In this document: positions 24,113 to 36,202 of the stretch, in pieces | Position numbering within the stretch: position 1 is the stretch's first letter | Layout: each line of letters starts with the position of its first letter | Source: Cornus controversa | Taxonomy: Eukaryota; Streptophyta; Magnoliopsida; Cornales; Cornaceae | DNA length: 64,000 bases | Assembly (NCBI GenBank): GCA_026545225.1 | Contig: CM048849.1 | Coordinates: forward strand, 14,391,541 to 14,455,540 | Direction: 5' to 3' | Made by a program: the position numbers and the translations under genes | Notes under the pieces: model-generated | What the model was told of the DNA's origin: nothing | The model's input: the letters and a program-made list of their open reading frames with translations, nothing else | The model's database searches: none

Positions 24113-26060
24113 TCATCTCCAAGTTAATCCACATGTTATCATATCTTTTTTTACTACCTCTACCCATGTTAGCTTTGGTCTTCCTCTTCCACAAGTATTG
24201 CCCTCAATTTTGATTATGTCACTTTTCTTGACTGATGCAGTTAAAGGTTTTCTTTTCACATGTCCAAACCATCTTAACCGATTTTTCCTCACTTTATCTC
24301 CAATTGGTGCTACACCAACCATCTCTCGAATGTGTTCATTTATAGTTCTATCCTTTCTAGTCTTCCCGTACATCCATCTCAACATTCGCATTTCTGCGAC
24401 ACTCACTTTATGCAAATGTTGTTTCCTAGCTACCCAACATTCGGTATCATAAAGTATGACTGATCTAATAGATGTTCGATAAAACTCCTCTTTCCAATCG
24501 TAAGAAGATACGCCTATCACACAATATACTAGATGCCCCCTTCATTTAACCCATCCAGCCTTGATTCTATAATTAACATCATCTCTAATTCTCCCTCATT
24601 TTGAATAATTGAGCCTAGATAGCAAAAAATGTTCACTTTTCGGTACTTCTTGATTCTCAATCCTCACTACATTCTCATTTGTCCTTCTAGATTTACTAAA
24701 GTTACACTCCATGTATTCAGTTTTATTTCGAATTATCTTAAACCCTTTTAGTTCTAAAGCTTCTCTCCAAACCTCCAATTTGGCATTAACTCCTTCTCTA
24801 GTCTTATCAATTAAAACAATATCACCGTTAAACAACATACACCACAAAATATCATCTTGGACCCAAGGCACGCCTCGGCGGGCCGATCCGGGCGGAAGAC
24901 ATTGTCAGGTGGGGAGTTTGGCTGGGGCGGCACATCTGTTAAAAGATAACGCAGGTGTCCTAAGATGAGCTCAACGAGAACAGAAATCTCGTGTGAAACA
25001 GAAGGGTAAAAGCTCGTTTGATTCTGATTTCCAGTACGAATACGAACCGTGCTCATCCATCACTAAAGCAAAGTGGTATGGACTTAATGCTAACCCTTGG
25101 TGTAACCTACAGTGATTGGGAATTCACTTGTTTCCCCTACAAGCGTTCTCACTATAGTTACACATCCATCTTACATGTCCTTAATTGTGTCGATGTATCC
25201 TTTTGTGACTCATTTCTTTTCTAAAACCCTCTATATTAGGTCTCTAGATACCCTATTATAGGCTTTCTCCAAATTAATAAAAATAATATGGAAATCTCTC
25301 TTTTTCTCTTTATATCTTTCCATTAGTCTCCTCAACAAGTGAATAACCTTTATCGTTGACTTACCCGACATGAATCCAAATTAATTCTCTGACACTTCCA
25401 TCTCTCGTCTTAGGCGTTGTTCAATCACTCTCTCCCAGAGTTTCATAGTGTGACTCATTAATTTATAGCACGATAATTATTACAACTTTGTACAACTCCT
25501 CGACACTCATTTGACATCCTTTTAGTTGTTATAATTTTATTAAACAATTATGTTAATCAAGACAAGCCAACTTTTCCTAGACACTTTCACATCTCGATAG
25601 GAATGACATCGGGTCCTAAACCCCTCCTCAATTTCATCTTCCTTAAGGCATTCCTAACCTCCCACTCCTTGATTCTACGAACAAATATAATATCTCTAAC
25701 GTTTTCCTTCATGCCTAAACTTCTTATATGATTTTCATTTAGCAATTTCTGAAAATAGCTTTTCCATCTTTCTTTATTTTCATCGTCCTTTACTAAAACT
25801 CGTAAATCTTCACTCTTAATACATCTAGTTTTTCTCTCCCTTAACTTGACAATTTTATATATATTATTCTCTCATTCTTTTGTGTCTAATTTATAATAGA
25901 AATAGCCATATGCTATATGTTTGGCCTTACTTATAACTTTTTTAACTTCTTTATTTGTTTCTTTATATTTGTTAAATGTTTTATTTTTCTTATTTTTTTG
26001 TCAAATTTTATAACAGTCGGTTATATTTTTAAAACTTTTTTGAACCTCGTCATTTCCCCC
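24113..26060 (-). pseudogene. RTE LINE reverse transcriptase, decayed
   Basis: From 26060 downwards the minus strand carries degraded RT segments, including a remnant of the GPD/IP region near 25600 and LHQG-ALSPY (25120-25080) ending at ALVMDE. Then comes the rRNA insert, then WCMLF and the C-terminal half (24871-24596). The final segment (24520-24113) has AEMRMLRWMYG, RLRWFGHVKR and GRGRPKLTW, diagnostic of plant RTE LINEs. The active-site box normally FADD reads FNGD, so one catalytic Asp is lost. Several frame changes separate the pieces. It cannot encode a working RT. Confidence 0.82.
24858..25051 (+). rRNA. 26S rRNA gene fragment (domain V region), 194 bp, inside the LINE
   Basis: The stretch runs from GGACCCAAGGC through GGCGGCACATCTG, AAGATAACGCAGGTGTCC and GAGAACAGAAATCTCGTGTG to ACGAATACGAACCGTG. 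It matches my memory of plant 25S/26S rRNA near the peptidyl-transferase region with few differences. It is antisense to the LINE and interrupts it exactly between MDE and the segment before the RT active site. It is too short to function. Confidence 0.93.
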
Positions 26061-26126
26061 ACCAAGTTTCTTTTAAATGCCGGGTGCTGTTCCTTTTGAT
26101 TCTCCCGGCCACCATACGTAGCCATC

Positions 26127-26142
26127 ACAACGCCACAACACC
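26127..26142. repeat. LINE target-site duplication, right copy
   Basis: acaacgccacaacacc; pairs with 24001-24016. Confidence 0.85.
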
Positions 26143-27889
26143 CAAAAAAAAAAAAATTTCAGCACATTTTCGAGGAGTTACCGACAACTCCATGGCACCT
26201 TGATGAAGTGTTTCTAGCAAGAATCAATGTGAAGTGAAAAAAAAAGGCGCGCATTCTCTCTGTCTGTCTCTCTCATTACCATTCTCTAATTTGATGGAAG
26301 TTATCCAAATCCAGTGGCAACCACTAGCTTCAGAATTGGATTTGATGAACCCAATTTGTGCTAAATTTAGCAGGAGTTTTTGCGTGTCGTCGTCGTCGTC
26401 GGTATGCCCAAATCTAAAAAGTACTACTAATCAAGAGCTGATTGGCGTCCCAAGTTGCAGTAGAAAGAGTGTGTTGGGATTGACCATGGAAGAGTACTAG
26501 TGAAGCCAAATAGTAATAATAAGGTCTCTGATGCTCTGCTGAAAGACAAGTGGTTGGATTCTCTCACCTGCCCCTTCCCTGACACTCAGAATGAGCTCTC
26601 GCCTTCCACTAACAAAACCCACCGTCGACCCACTAATGATTGGGTAATTGGCATCGACCCAGATCTTTCTGGAGCCTTGGCGCTCTTGAAACCCGATGAT
26701 TCGGGCTGTAATGCTCAGGTCAGTTATTGGGATTTTTTTTTATGAATATATTTGTGTATCACACAAACAAACAAATCACACACTCACTTAAAATTGAATT
26801 CTGATAATGCGCAATGTCTTCTTGTACTGTTTGTTTGTTTACTCTTGCTAACATTAGGATAGAATTAGTTGTGTGCTTCATTTCAGCTTCTAGTTCTGAT
26901 GAATGGTAAACGATTCTTTGTTTCGTTTTGCAAATTTTTAGTGATGCTGCTGGTGGATACCTCAGCTCATCTTCCCCATGTATGAGATTTTGCCCGTGAA
27001 AGACCGGTGAACCTTGTTTTGATTATTGGCACTCATGCTCTGTCATCCGATATATTATATACAAGAAAACTGGATGACTTGCTATATTTTTCCCAAGTGA
27101 AAATTGAATATTGGAATGTATTTTTAAATGGTCAAAAAGAGCTATGAGGTGACCTGTTTTATACTTTCTTCTTCTGGACTTTCTTGCATTCTTAAGATAG
27201 CATCCATAGTTTTTTTGTATTTGCAATTATACATTTTATAACATTTCATGCTGAAACTTATTTTCTTCTGCAATGAAGGGATGGTGGAGTGGAGGATTTG
27301 GGTATGGGCTATGGATTGGGATCTTAGTCGCTTCAGGATTTTCTGTTGTTCCCGTCCCATCTTTTGTTTGGAAGAACAATTTTAAATTCTCTGGAAACAG
27401 CTCAAGAAGGTCCATTTAATCCTTCATAAACTGGCATGAGCCTATCTCAACCTCTAGTACGATCTCCCTTTGTTAGAACTCTGAAGATGCTTTCAGTATA
27501 GATTAACTTTGACTATTAGAAAATTTCATTCCTAGAGTTATTAAATTTATAAAATATATGCTTGATATTGAATTGATACTGTTAAAAAAGATTATTGAAA
27601 AAAGAGTCTGCTGTAATTAAGGTCGCATAGGAATTGAGTTGTTCCTGAACTGCTTAATCTCGACTATCTTTTAGTTGTCTAAATGAATGATCTTGATTCT
27701 ACCTTTTCAGTCTGATTGTTAAACGAGTGAGCTTAAGCAAGGTTGAGCTTGTCTTGGTTATATATATTAATATGTGCAGTAGGCTAGATTATATTTAGCT
27801 GATTACTAAAAATGCTCCACAGTTGTTTGCACTCTTGGCTTTCTCTAAAATTATATTTTCTGGTTACCACAAGGCTTTGGCCAAGTATT

Positions 27890-27985
27890 TTCTTCTTTTT
27901 TTCATGTGGGAGGTTGAGGGTTCAAGTCCCCGTAAGGGTAATATGTAGGGGAATGTGTGTTTGTATATATATATATATATATCGG
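27890..27985 (+). mobile_element. Possible SINE remnant with Pol III B-box
   Basis: GGTTCAAGTCCCC (27918-27930) is a good B-box, followed by a GT/TA-rich end and (TA)n at about 27965-27981. The upstream A-box is poor and no target repeat is clear. Lies in intron 3 of the MOC1-like pseudogene. Confidence 0.35.
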
Positions 27986-28112
27986 CAAGTGATGAAAAAA
28001 AGTGAGATATAAAAACTCATCCTCTCACCATCAACAAATATTTAAAGTATTTATATTAGGAAATACTCAGAGGGCCAAGGCTGAAATTCCCATGATGCTC
28101 ACACGCGCGCAG

Positions 28113-28132
28113 AGAGAGAGAGAGAGAGAGAG
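28113..28132 (+). repeat. (GA)n microsatellite
   Basis: About ten AG units after a short CGCGCGC-containing stretch. Confidence 0.9.
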
Positions 28133-28739
28133 ATGTTGGGGCCTTCCTTTGGCTGCTCAGTCATGGTGGGGCAAACTGAGTTCTAGAAAATTTCTTTCTT
28201 AGCGAAGCTTTCGTTTTTAGTTTTATTTTTATTTTATTTTCTTGCAGAATCTGTCTAATAATGTTCTTTTTTTCAGTTATAATATTTTTTAGTGATATTT
28301 CATAACGAATTCCCATATATTTTCTTCTTCAAAAGTATGCTCTGATAATGCGGATATGGTGATAGGATTTATATGAATATTTTCTTGGGTTTGTATTGTA
28401 AATATATACTAGATATGTATATTAGTAAATGATGCCTTGTCTTTTCCTTCTTATATCATTTGATGCATATTAGATAGGTAAACAAGCTTAAGGCAAGCTA
28501 ACCTCAAGCTTGGCCACAACAATGAGCTGGACTTTAAACAATATTAGTCAAGCTCATCCTGAACTCAAGTTGCGCCCAAGCAATGTCTAGTTTGACTAAG
28601 CCAAGCTTGAGCATGCTAATATTCAGTTCAACTCAGTTTAGTAAGTGCATATAGTGGCACCTGACTAAGCCGAGCTTGAGCATGTAGTGTTTAGTAAGTG
28701 CGCGTGTGGCACCTGAATTGCCTAATCTTCACTTAATAT

Positions 28740-29070
28740 GCACAGGTTGTGACATCTTCCCACTGGTTTATGTGACATCCTCGTCACGCTTTCAACTTTC
28801 CAACCTTATGACAAGTTGCCAGCACCTGTGTTTATGTCCTTGGTCTCACTTTGTGCTCACGTAGCAAAGATGTGATGTACTTGTGAGCTATAAAGTGTTC
28901 ACCGCTACTCTTATTGTCACTCTTGCCTATGGATGAGACTTGTGCATGCATCTTGGCCTTCCTAAACTCCCAATACCTTCATTGCTCCAAAGCATGATGT
29001 AACACTGCGTTAATATTGTCCATTAAATCCAACCCTAATACCATGTCGTGCTTATCCATGTTACTTCTTA
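28740..29070 (-). pseudogene. Possible gypsy protease-region remnant
   Basis: The minus strand reads DMVLGLDLMDNINA, resembling the end of a gypsy aspartic protease (a D-x-x-LG-x-D-x-x segment), followed by a stop and degraded sequence. It lies within intron 3 of the MOC1-like relic. Confidence 0.35.
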
Positions 29071-29950
29071 GGTCCCAGGATAGGAAATTATCGCCATCAC
29101 CCCCTCTATGATGTTTTTCCCTTTTTCTTTAACCACACCACCCACCCATCCACACCCCCTTCTTCTCCCTTCTCCCTTCTTTATTCTTCGTTTTTTTTTT
29201 CTCTTTTATTTGTCAATGAGCATTTTGAGATGGGACTCATGCCATTACTAGTTCTTGCACTTCAGTTACATTAAAAAATTGTGCGACAAGTTGAAATTTG
29301 TAACTAAGAGAAGTTTCTACGTTTCTTTTTGCTGTAAATCTTTTATCTATGGGATGCTTGACCTGGTCACTAATTTGGTATGGACACTCATTGACACGAG
29401 ACATGTCCCGGTGCATGGTGAATGCATTTTTTGGACACTTTAAACATGTCATCCTTTATTTAAGTCCATTAAAAAATTTGTACATTTCTGTTCCAGAATT
29501 TACTATAAAGTTGATACATTATTATTGCTTGCTGTATAATTCTTTTATTTGTGCTCAATTTCATATACAGACAGATATAGGCATCCCCAATACGGTACAG
29601 TGATGATCACGCACCTGAAGAGCCATATCTTCTTGTATCATTATCATCATAATTATTACATTATTGATATTGATAAGTAGAGCCAATTCTTTTTGTATTG
29701 ATTTGGAGATGTTGTCATGTCTTGTACTTCTGTCTATTTTGAGAAGTTGGATCCCACACCGTGTCTGAATGTGACACCCATCTCCTGTTCTTCATGCCAA
29801 AGCAGTAAACTTATAAGCTATTTATACGAGAATTGTATATAAAAATGTTAAATTTATTGTTAATGTTGGCTTTTGGCAGGACAATAGCCGGGAGGTCGCA
29901 TCAACTGTTTTTCACTCTATGAGTTCCCTATAGAGAAAGAAGAAAGATCA

Positions 29951-32283
29951 AGGTATATACATACTCTTTGTCTATTATATCATTAAATAAATTTAATTTG
30001 CTATAAGAGAAAAAGAAGAGGAGCAAATTGTATATTTTCTTTTGAATACTTTTCTGTCATTCATTTATTTCCCTTTTACCTCAGTGAAACAACATTTCTG
30101 AAGAAAAAAGAGCAAAATGCATCAATGAAGAAAGAACTGCCAAATGAAAATTAATTGTGCTATACAATGGCATATATGAGCTCTGCTATCATATGTTGTA
30201 TACATGATTTTGACGACCCTCTTGTTGAGTTTGACTAGAGACATTTCCTTGTGTTCAAAATTCGTTATTTATGTTCCATAGACACCACAATAAGGGAAGA
30301 ATGGTGATGTTTAGATAAGAATGCTTGTCCTCAGAGGTATAGAACTTAAAAAATAACAAATAACACCCTTTCTTGTTTATGCACTCACGGTCCAAAGCTC
30401 CCGGTCATGAAGAACATAATCAATCATATGAACTTATCAATCCACCTATGGTGGTCATTACACAATGAAGAACATAATCAATCATCTTCATTGCTTGAAT
30501 GCACATACCATTATCAAATGTCTGCACTTTATTGGTGGGATTTCATGTTTTGCTTTATTTTCCCTGCTACAAAGTGTCACTTCCTATGCGATCTTAGATT
30601 TCAAAATGACTTAATGTGAATTTCACTTTCCCCCCCTCTTCTGGCAGCACATGAAAAACAAGGGATCTCAAGGAATTTTCCTCCAATCATGAAAGTTCTT
30701 ATAAATCTTGTAGTCTATTGGATCTTCACCCTCTGATCTTGCTAAATTATTTGAAAAAGTCTCCTTATTCATGACTGTGGAGGAAAACCCAGTGCATGAC
30801 TCGGATCATAACGCATACATATGACGTAATTATTACACATTTCTATGCCATAAAATATCGATTCCATAATAGTTTCATCAATGATAAAATTTAAGTGAAT
30901 CTCAATAAATCTAAATAACTCACTAATAAAGTCTCAAAAGTCCTCATTAACCATAACATAACCATAATCTCAATAATCAACTAAGCTCAAGTCAATTACA
31001 TCAAATCCATACTACAAGATTTCTCAAAGGAAAACATAAACTATTATATCAAATCATTTAGATATGCTAATTTTTCCCATGCCTCTGCCGCATACCATAT
31101 CAACGAATACTTGTAAGATAGTAAAGGCATGAACTCACAAGCTCAACAAGATTATAGCACACCAAGCTGATCTTAACTCAACCACAATAAGTTCATTAAA
31201 TATTATAAAACCAATCTCAGTGATAAGTAATTAATATCTCATCAGTTACCATATTTAGTCTCAATTCCACACAATTTTACTACGTAACCATTTCCTTTTC
31301 TTCAAACCCATTAATTAGTTAATCCTCTTAAATTTACAATTATTAGGTTTCACTTTACTAACCATGAGCCTAGGGCTCAACAAACAGAATGACTCACTCT
31401 CTAATCCCAATACTCCATACTCTAACCTCACCCATACTCCAACAACGTGTGAATCTCATAGTCCTACATACCGAAACACACCACAAGTTGCTTGGTAATT
31501 CATACACTCGCCAGAGGTCCTAGATCATAAACCACATCAACGTGGCACGCTTAGCCCAATTACTATATCAAAATATCTCAAATGAGGGATCACATCCTCC
31601 AAAGGTAAGGTCTCTGACCATGGCAGTCATTGTCATCATAGTGCCAGTTCCTAACTTCCCCTCCAACCAACCAAACCATATCCAACAACATTTAATTATT
31701 AGAAGTCATAGTATTTTATTGACGATTGACTGAACCTTTAACCATTTAATGTAAGCTTTCAAAGCTTAGACACACTGTCATTCCATATCAACTTTCCATT
31801 TTCTCAATAGAATACTCATTTGATCACTCTTATTTATACTTTAACTATGTATGTTTATCATACTATATTCTGTTTTTATCTTAGTTCCATTTCATTAATT
31901 TTAATGAGTTTTTAAGCCTTTTAGTTCATTAGCACTTTTCCCAAGGAAGTTGACCCGATCAACTTTATACATGTTTAAATAATTCTTTGCATTGAGTTCA
32001 TATTCTAGCATGATCTCATATAATCTTGTGTTGGAATGCACATGATATACTTACAACTCACAATTAACATTACCTGCTAATAACATTTCCAATAGACTAA
32101 TTCAACCACTAAAACTATGACCTGCCTACGCTACTAAGGAGAGTTCAATATCTAAAAATCTATAACTATACATAGTCTGGGTGCCTATAAGAAGGTATCA
32201 TGTCCTGACGAATTATAATTAATTCATATTATTGGCTTTGACACATTTAAGAGTTACTTTCCGAATTAATTTCACTACTAATC
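29951..32283. other. Non-coding; part may be a worn chromovirus LTR
   Basis: No coding homology. The 31080-31180 segment (tgaactcacaagctcaacaag) resembles the U5-side text of Tekay/Del LTRs, but no ends were found. Confidence 0.3.
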
Positions 32284-32638
32284 TGTTGGAAAGGAGAATA
32301 TTCGGCTGAGATTTATTGCTGATCTTTAGGGATTGCCTAGCTGTATTTTATGTTTAAATATAGGAGATTTATTGCTGATCTCTAGGGATTGCCTAGCTGT
32401 ATTTTATGTTTAAATATAGGAGATTTATTGCTGATCTCTAGGGATTGCCTAGCTGTATTTTATGTTTAAATATAGGCATAGTCAACTCTATAAATAAGGA
32501 AAATTAGGTGTATAGTTATTTTGTTCCTTTTTTAGTGCCTTGTTTAGCCAATAAGTAGTGTGCGTGTATATTATTCTCAGTATCAATGAAATACCATTTC
32601 ACTAAAACAATTCTCTCCTAATTCCTCGTTGTTTAGAC
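32284..32638 (+). repeat. 5' LTR of a plus-strand copia element
   Basis: Starts TGTTGGAAAGG and is followed at about 32639 by TGTATCAGAGTC, a one-base variant of the initiator-Met PBS. The right end is tentative. It contains TATAAATA (32489-32496) and a triple 56-bp repeat. Confidence 0.65.
32308..32475 (+). repeat. Three tandem 56-bp repeats inside the copia LTR
   Basis: Units begin GAGATTTATTGCTGATCT at 32308, 32364 and 32420. Nearly identical, one T/C difference in unit 1. They lie in U3 upstream of the TATA box. Confidence 0.95.
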
Positions 32639-32759
32639 TGTATCAGAGTCGGAATTTTATTTCTGACTCTTTTCTGCATTTGGAAAAAATTACCAGGACT
32701 TATTCCTTGGTAAAATCCACATTTATTTCCCTCTCAAATCAAAACCTTAGCTTCTCACG

Positions 32760-32945
32760 ATGTCTGAAGTCTCATCTGAAGTGTCTTCTAAGCCTACTGA
32801 AAACCGTGGTCCCAATTCTGATTCACACTTTGTTGAGATAACCACCATACGCCTTAATGGAGACAATTTTCTGCGCTGGTCTCAATCAGTGCATATGTAT
32901 ATTCGAGGGAGCGGAAAGATTGGGTACGGTGATACAAAGGCACCT
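32760..32945 (+). pseudogene. Copia gag N-terminus, cut at 32945
   Basis: The ATG at 32760 opens 62 codons with HFVEITTIRLNGDNFLRWSQ and IRGSGKIGYGDTKAP, the start of copia gag. The frame is then broken by the end of a chromovirus-type LTR (tgtcacaccctgaa at 32946). The rest of this copia is not seen downstream in this orientation. Confidence 0.8.
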
Positions 32946-33239
32946 TGTCACACCCTGAATTTCCATACCCAAAACGGTGTAATACTCAAGGGTGAGTAAG
33001 TGAAATACTACATCTTAACGTATATCACACTCTACAAGCTTACCTACTTTTGCCGGTCCTCGACCCTTGCCATGAGTCTAATATGTCAATCTAATGGTTA
33101 TAAAATAGCTTGGTATGCCTTAACCTCATTCCCATGCACTAAAATAGGTTTATTCAACTCAGGGAACCTTCGGTCGGCTGACTACAATTTCAGTCTGCTG
33201 AAGGGTGTTCCACCAGCCGGTTGAACCCCTTCTCCAGCC

Positions 33240-33421
33240 AGCTGAAGAACTGCTTCAGCTATTCTAGCTCTGGGATATCTACTAGATTCTAATTCCTAAA
33301 CAGTCGGCCAATTGATAGATAGTTTCGGCCAGCTGAAGAACTGCTTCAGCTATTCTAGCTCTGGGATATCTACTGGATTCTAATTCCTAAACAGTCGGCC
33401 AATTGACAGATAGTTTCAGCC
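33240..33421. repeat. Two tandem 91-bp repeats
   Basis: Units start AGCTGAAGAACTGCTTCAGC at 33240 and 33331. The opening 20 bases form a hairpin (GCTGAAG/CTTCAGC). Confidence 0.9.
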
Positions 33422-33591
33422 GGCTTAAACCCTCCTCCGGTCGGCCAAAACAGTACCTTCAGGTTTTAGATTTGCAATATCTCAGTATCTCACACTTTCG
33501 GTTGGCTGATACAACCCCACTAGGCAACCAAAACTTCCTAGAATACCCAACACCTATATAACTCAAGCTGAAATGCATTTTATGCAAGGTT

Positions 33592-34981
33592 GTTAAAATT
33601 GCGATTCGGATCATAGAATTGTACGATTCTACGATCCAAAATGTCAAAAATGAGTTGAATTGTATCTAGATCATTTGTTGTGTAGAATCGGCGTAAAATC
33701 AGGCGTTGAATCATAGAATTGTACGATTCTACAAAAACCCCATTTTTGGGCTCTTTTTATTGGGCCTTTTGGGTTAAAATGGGTCAGATTTGATTGTTTG
33801 ATTGTTTTGGGCAATATATTACAAAGCCCAATGCTCAGTTAAGGCCCAATCACTTATACAGATCACAGATCAGTAGATCACACAATATACTTACTTACAT
33901 ATACAGTTATAAGTTATAACTTATATAAACAAAGTCGAAGCCCAAATTTAAAGAAGCCCCAATCGATTCTCAGAGAAGCCCTAGATTTCGCGACGACTGT
34001 AAACGACTCGAAGACTTGCAACCTGCGATCGGCCATTCTCTTTGACCCTTTGACCTGCGATAGGCAATTCTCACTATCGACAACGGACGACTCGAAGCCC
34101 CATTCGAAGCTTCTATTTTCTTTCTTTTGGAAGTCTTGAATACCTGCGATTGTTGACCTCCTACAGCTCCGACAATGTCCAGCAGCACCGACAAAGGTCT
34201 CTTATCTTTGTTTCATATCTTTTATTTCAGTCATCAGTCGCTAGTGCAGCTGTTTTTTGGCTTCAACATTGAACACCATTCCAAGGAAAAGAAAGTAAAA
34301 TAATGCAAAACATTGTGGTGAATTTCAAGAAAATTCTGATTTTTTACTCCATTTTCTTGAAATTCTACGCAAGATATTTGTCCTATTGCTTCCTGATAGA
34401 AGTTTAGACTATTTCTCATCTTTTTGTTCTCTTGCTTTTTGTTAGAAATGATTTTTTAAATAGAAAGACAACTTTAAGTAGTATGTCTGTTGAGTCTGTT
34501 ATTTTACTTCTGAGGTTAGTTAGCTCATTACTTTTTCAAGATGGCACCTGAAAATGCTAGTCTTGTCATTGTTTAACAAATGACTACTAATTTACTAAAG
34601 GTAAAATCTTATATTGAATCATTAGAAAGTAAAAGAGTATGCAGAGAATTTCATAAAAAATTTACAGGATTGATAAAATGGGATGATATTGATGGCTGAA
34701 TGAAATTCAATGGATTAGCATCAGTAGCTGAGTACTGTTATGCAGTATCATCTCTTCTTTGTCAATTGTTATATATATTGCTATGTATTGCCAACAACAG
34801 AGATTTTATTACAAGAGACATGACTTATAAGTTGTAATAGCATAGAAGAATGTGGAAAAAGAGCTATCATTGTTTAAAAAGTTAGTTTGAATTATTTTTC
34901 TAGTAGTTTGGTAGAATCTTACGATTCACGATCCGATTCTACGGAATCCAAAATGATCCAACGTAGAATCCCGATTTTAAC
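33592..34981. mobile_element. Candidate non-autonomous DNA transposon (about 1.39 kb)
   Basis: The left terminus GTTAAAATTGCGATTCGGAT is mirrored at the right end as the complement of GATTCTACG...CCCGATTTTAAC. Subterminal AGAAT..GTACGATTCT palindromes occur near both ends (33618-33634, 33714-33731, and around 34918-34945). No transposase frame and no convincing target duplication. Composition and hairpins suggest a hAT- or Mutator-like relic. Confidence 0.4.
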
Positions 34982-36202
34982 TTTGATTTTATGGTTCTAT
35001 ACATCTATATACTATCTTGAGACATGATAAAAAAAACCATCCTCATAGCCTAGCATATACCTATGCACATCTCAATGCAACCATAACATATACAGCCATC
35101 AACTAACACATGGAATACTCAACAAGTGAATACAAGCCCCATTTATACAAGGTTGTTAATGTCCAAAACCAACGTTTAAGGCACAACATGCTTACATACA
35201 ATATCTCTAAATAAGAATCTCTATATACATTTCTAAATGCACCATGTCCACATCTTGGACGTGCATAACACAAAATAACCAAAAAGAGTTCTTCTAAACT
35301 CTAAAGCCAACTCATGGTTGGTTTCCCTCGACGACCTCCTTGCCATTTCCTGAAACTGTTAATGTAGGGGAGTGAGCAAAATCAACAGCTCATGGTTATA
35401 TGTTGTGCAATCCGTTCAAGTCCTCACATTTCATATTAATACATAAATCAGTCAAAAAGGTATAACATAGCTACGTGTCATGCTCCCTAGTCTTCTAGTC
35501 AACGTCACTATTGTTTCATTTACATGGTGTACACGTCAATACACATGACAATTCATAAGGCTCAATCTAGTTTCATGCATTAATGCACAATCTTATCATA
35601 CTTATAACACATGACAAAAACAAAATAATCCGAACATAGAGTTCAACACAAAATCACATTGCTCTCGGAATTGTGCTCACACTCACACACCCAAACTAGA
35701 TACGTGTCGAAGCCCCATACCCGATGTCTATAGTTATTTTTGGGCTACTAATCCACTAGTAACCAACCCTCTTGTGCAAGTTTGAGGTCTTTCAACCCCA
35801 GAAGATCTATTCCCCTCTACTTTGTACATGAGTCCTTTCCGAGATATCATTTTATACATACCAAACATATCACGTTTAACATATACACACGCGAGTCCTC
35901 AATGCATAAGCACCCATTTCATGTCCTAGGTTCAATTTCTAGCATGTTATGCAATGAACCGTTAATGGCATATACACAATCTATTTCTTTCAAAACATTT
36001 CATATTAAGCCCTAAACTTAACACATAACACCATATCACTAAGAATCTCACATAACCTCATATATGCAAAACATCTATCACCTATGGCATATAATCACAA
36101 GACATGCATTCTAGGCATTCTACATCACAATTCTAGCCATTTTCATCAAGTAAAAAGAAACCAATAGCAATCTTGACCTGTCCTAAACGATCATGCCACA
36201 AC

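Larger units (their letters stand above)
24017..26126 (-). mobile_element. 5'-truncated RTE-type LINE with target duplication
   Basis: The minus-strand 3' end is a (TTG/TTA)n tail (24046-24017) following AAGGCTTAGTTG, the usual 3' end style of plant RTE LINEs. Flanking repeats acaatgccacaacacc (24001-24016) and acaacgccacaacacc (26127-26142) match at 15 of 16 positions and fix both ends at 2110 bp. No endonuclease domain is present, so it is 5'-truncated. A 26S rRNA fragment is embedded at 24858-25051. Confidence 0.85.
26294..29950 (+). pseudogene. MOC1-like plastid Holliday-junction resolvase, broken copy
   Basis: MOC1 is the RuvC-type resolvase that separates chloroplast nucleoids. Exon 1 (26294-26718) has a Ser-rich transit-peptide-like N-terminus and DWVIGIDPDLSGALALL, with the first catalytic Asp of the RNase H fold, and ends at a CAG|GTCAGT donor. 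Exon 3 (27279-27409) encodes [20 protein letters not shown], then [10 protein letters not shown]. Exon 4 (29880-29950) encodes DNSREVAST and ends at a GTATAT donor. Faults: a frame change in exon 1 near 26460-26500 ending in TAG; no convincing exon 2, which should carry the second catalytic acid, between 26719 and 27278; mismatched phase between exons 3 and 4; a TAG in exon 4; and no terminal exon found to 32 kb. The identification rests on recalled family sequence. An expressed allele elsewhere is likely. Confidence 0.78.
32946..36202 (-). repeat. Chromovirus-type LTR sequence, carrying a TIR element
   Basis: The left end tgtcacaccctgaatttcc is the reverse complement of a typical Tekay/Del LTR 3' end. 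After the DNA element at 33592-34981, LTR-like text resumes (gtgagcaaaatcaacagctc near 35375). The U3 side is not found; the next LTR starts at 36203. The limits are uncertain. Confidence 0.45.
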
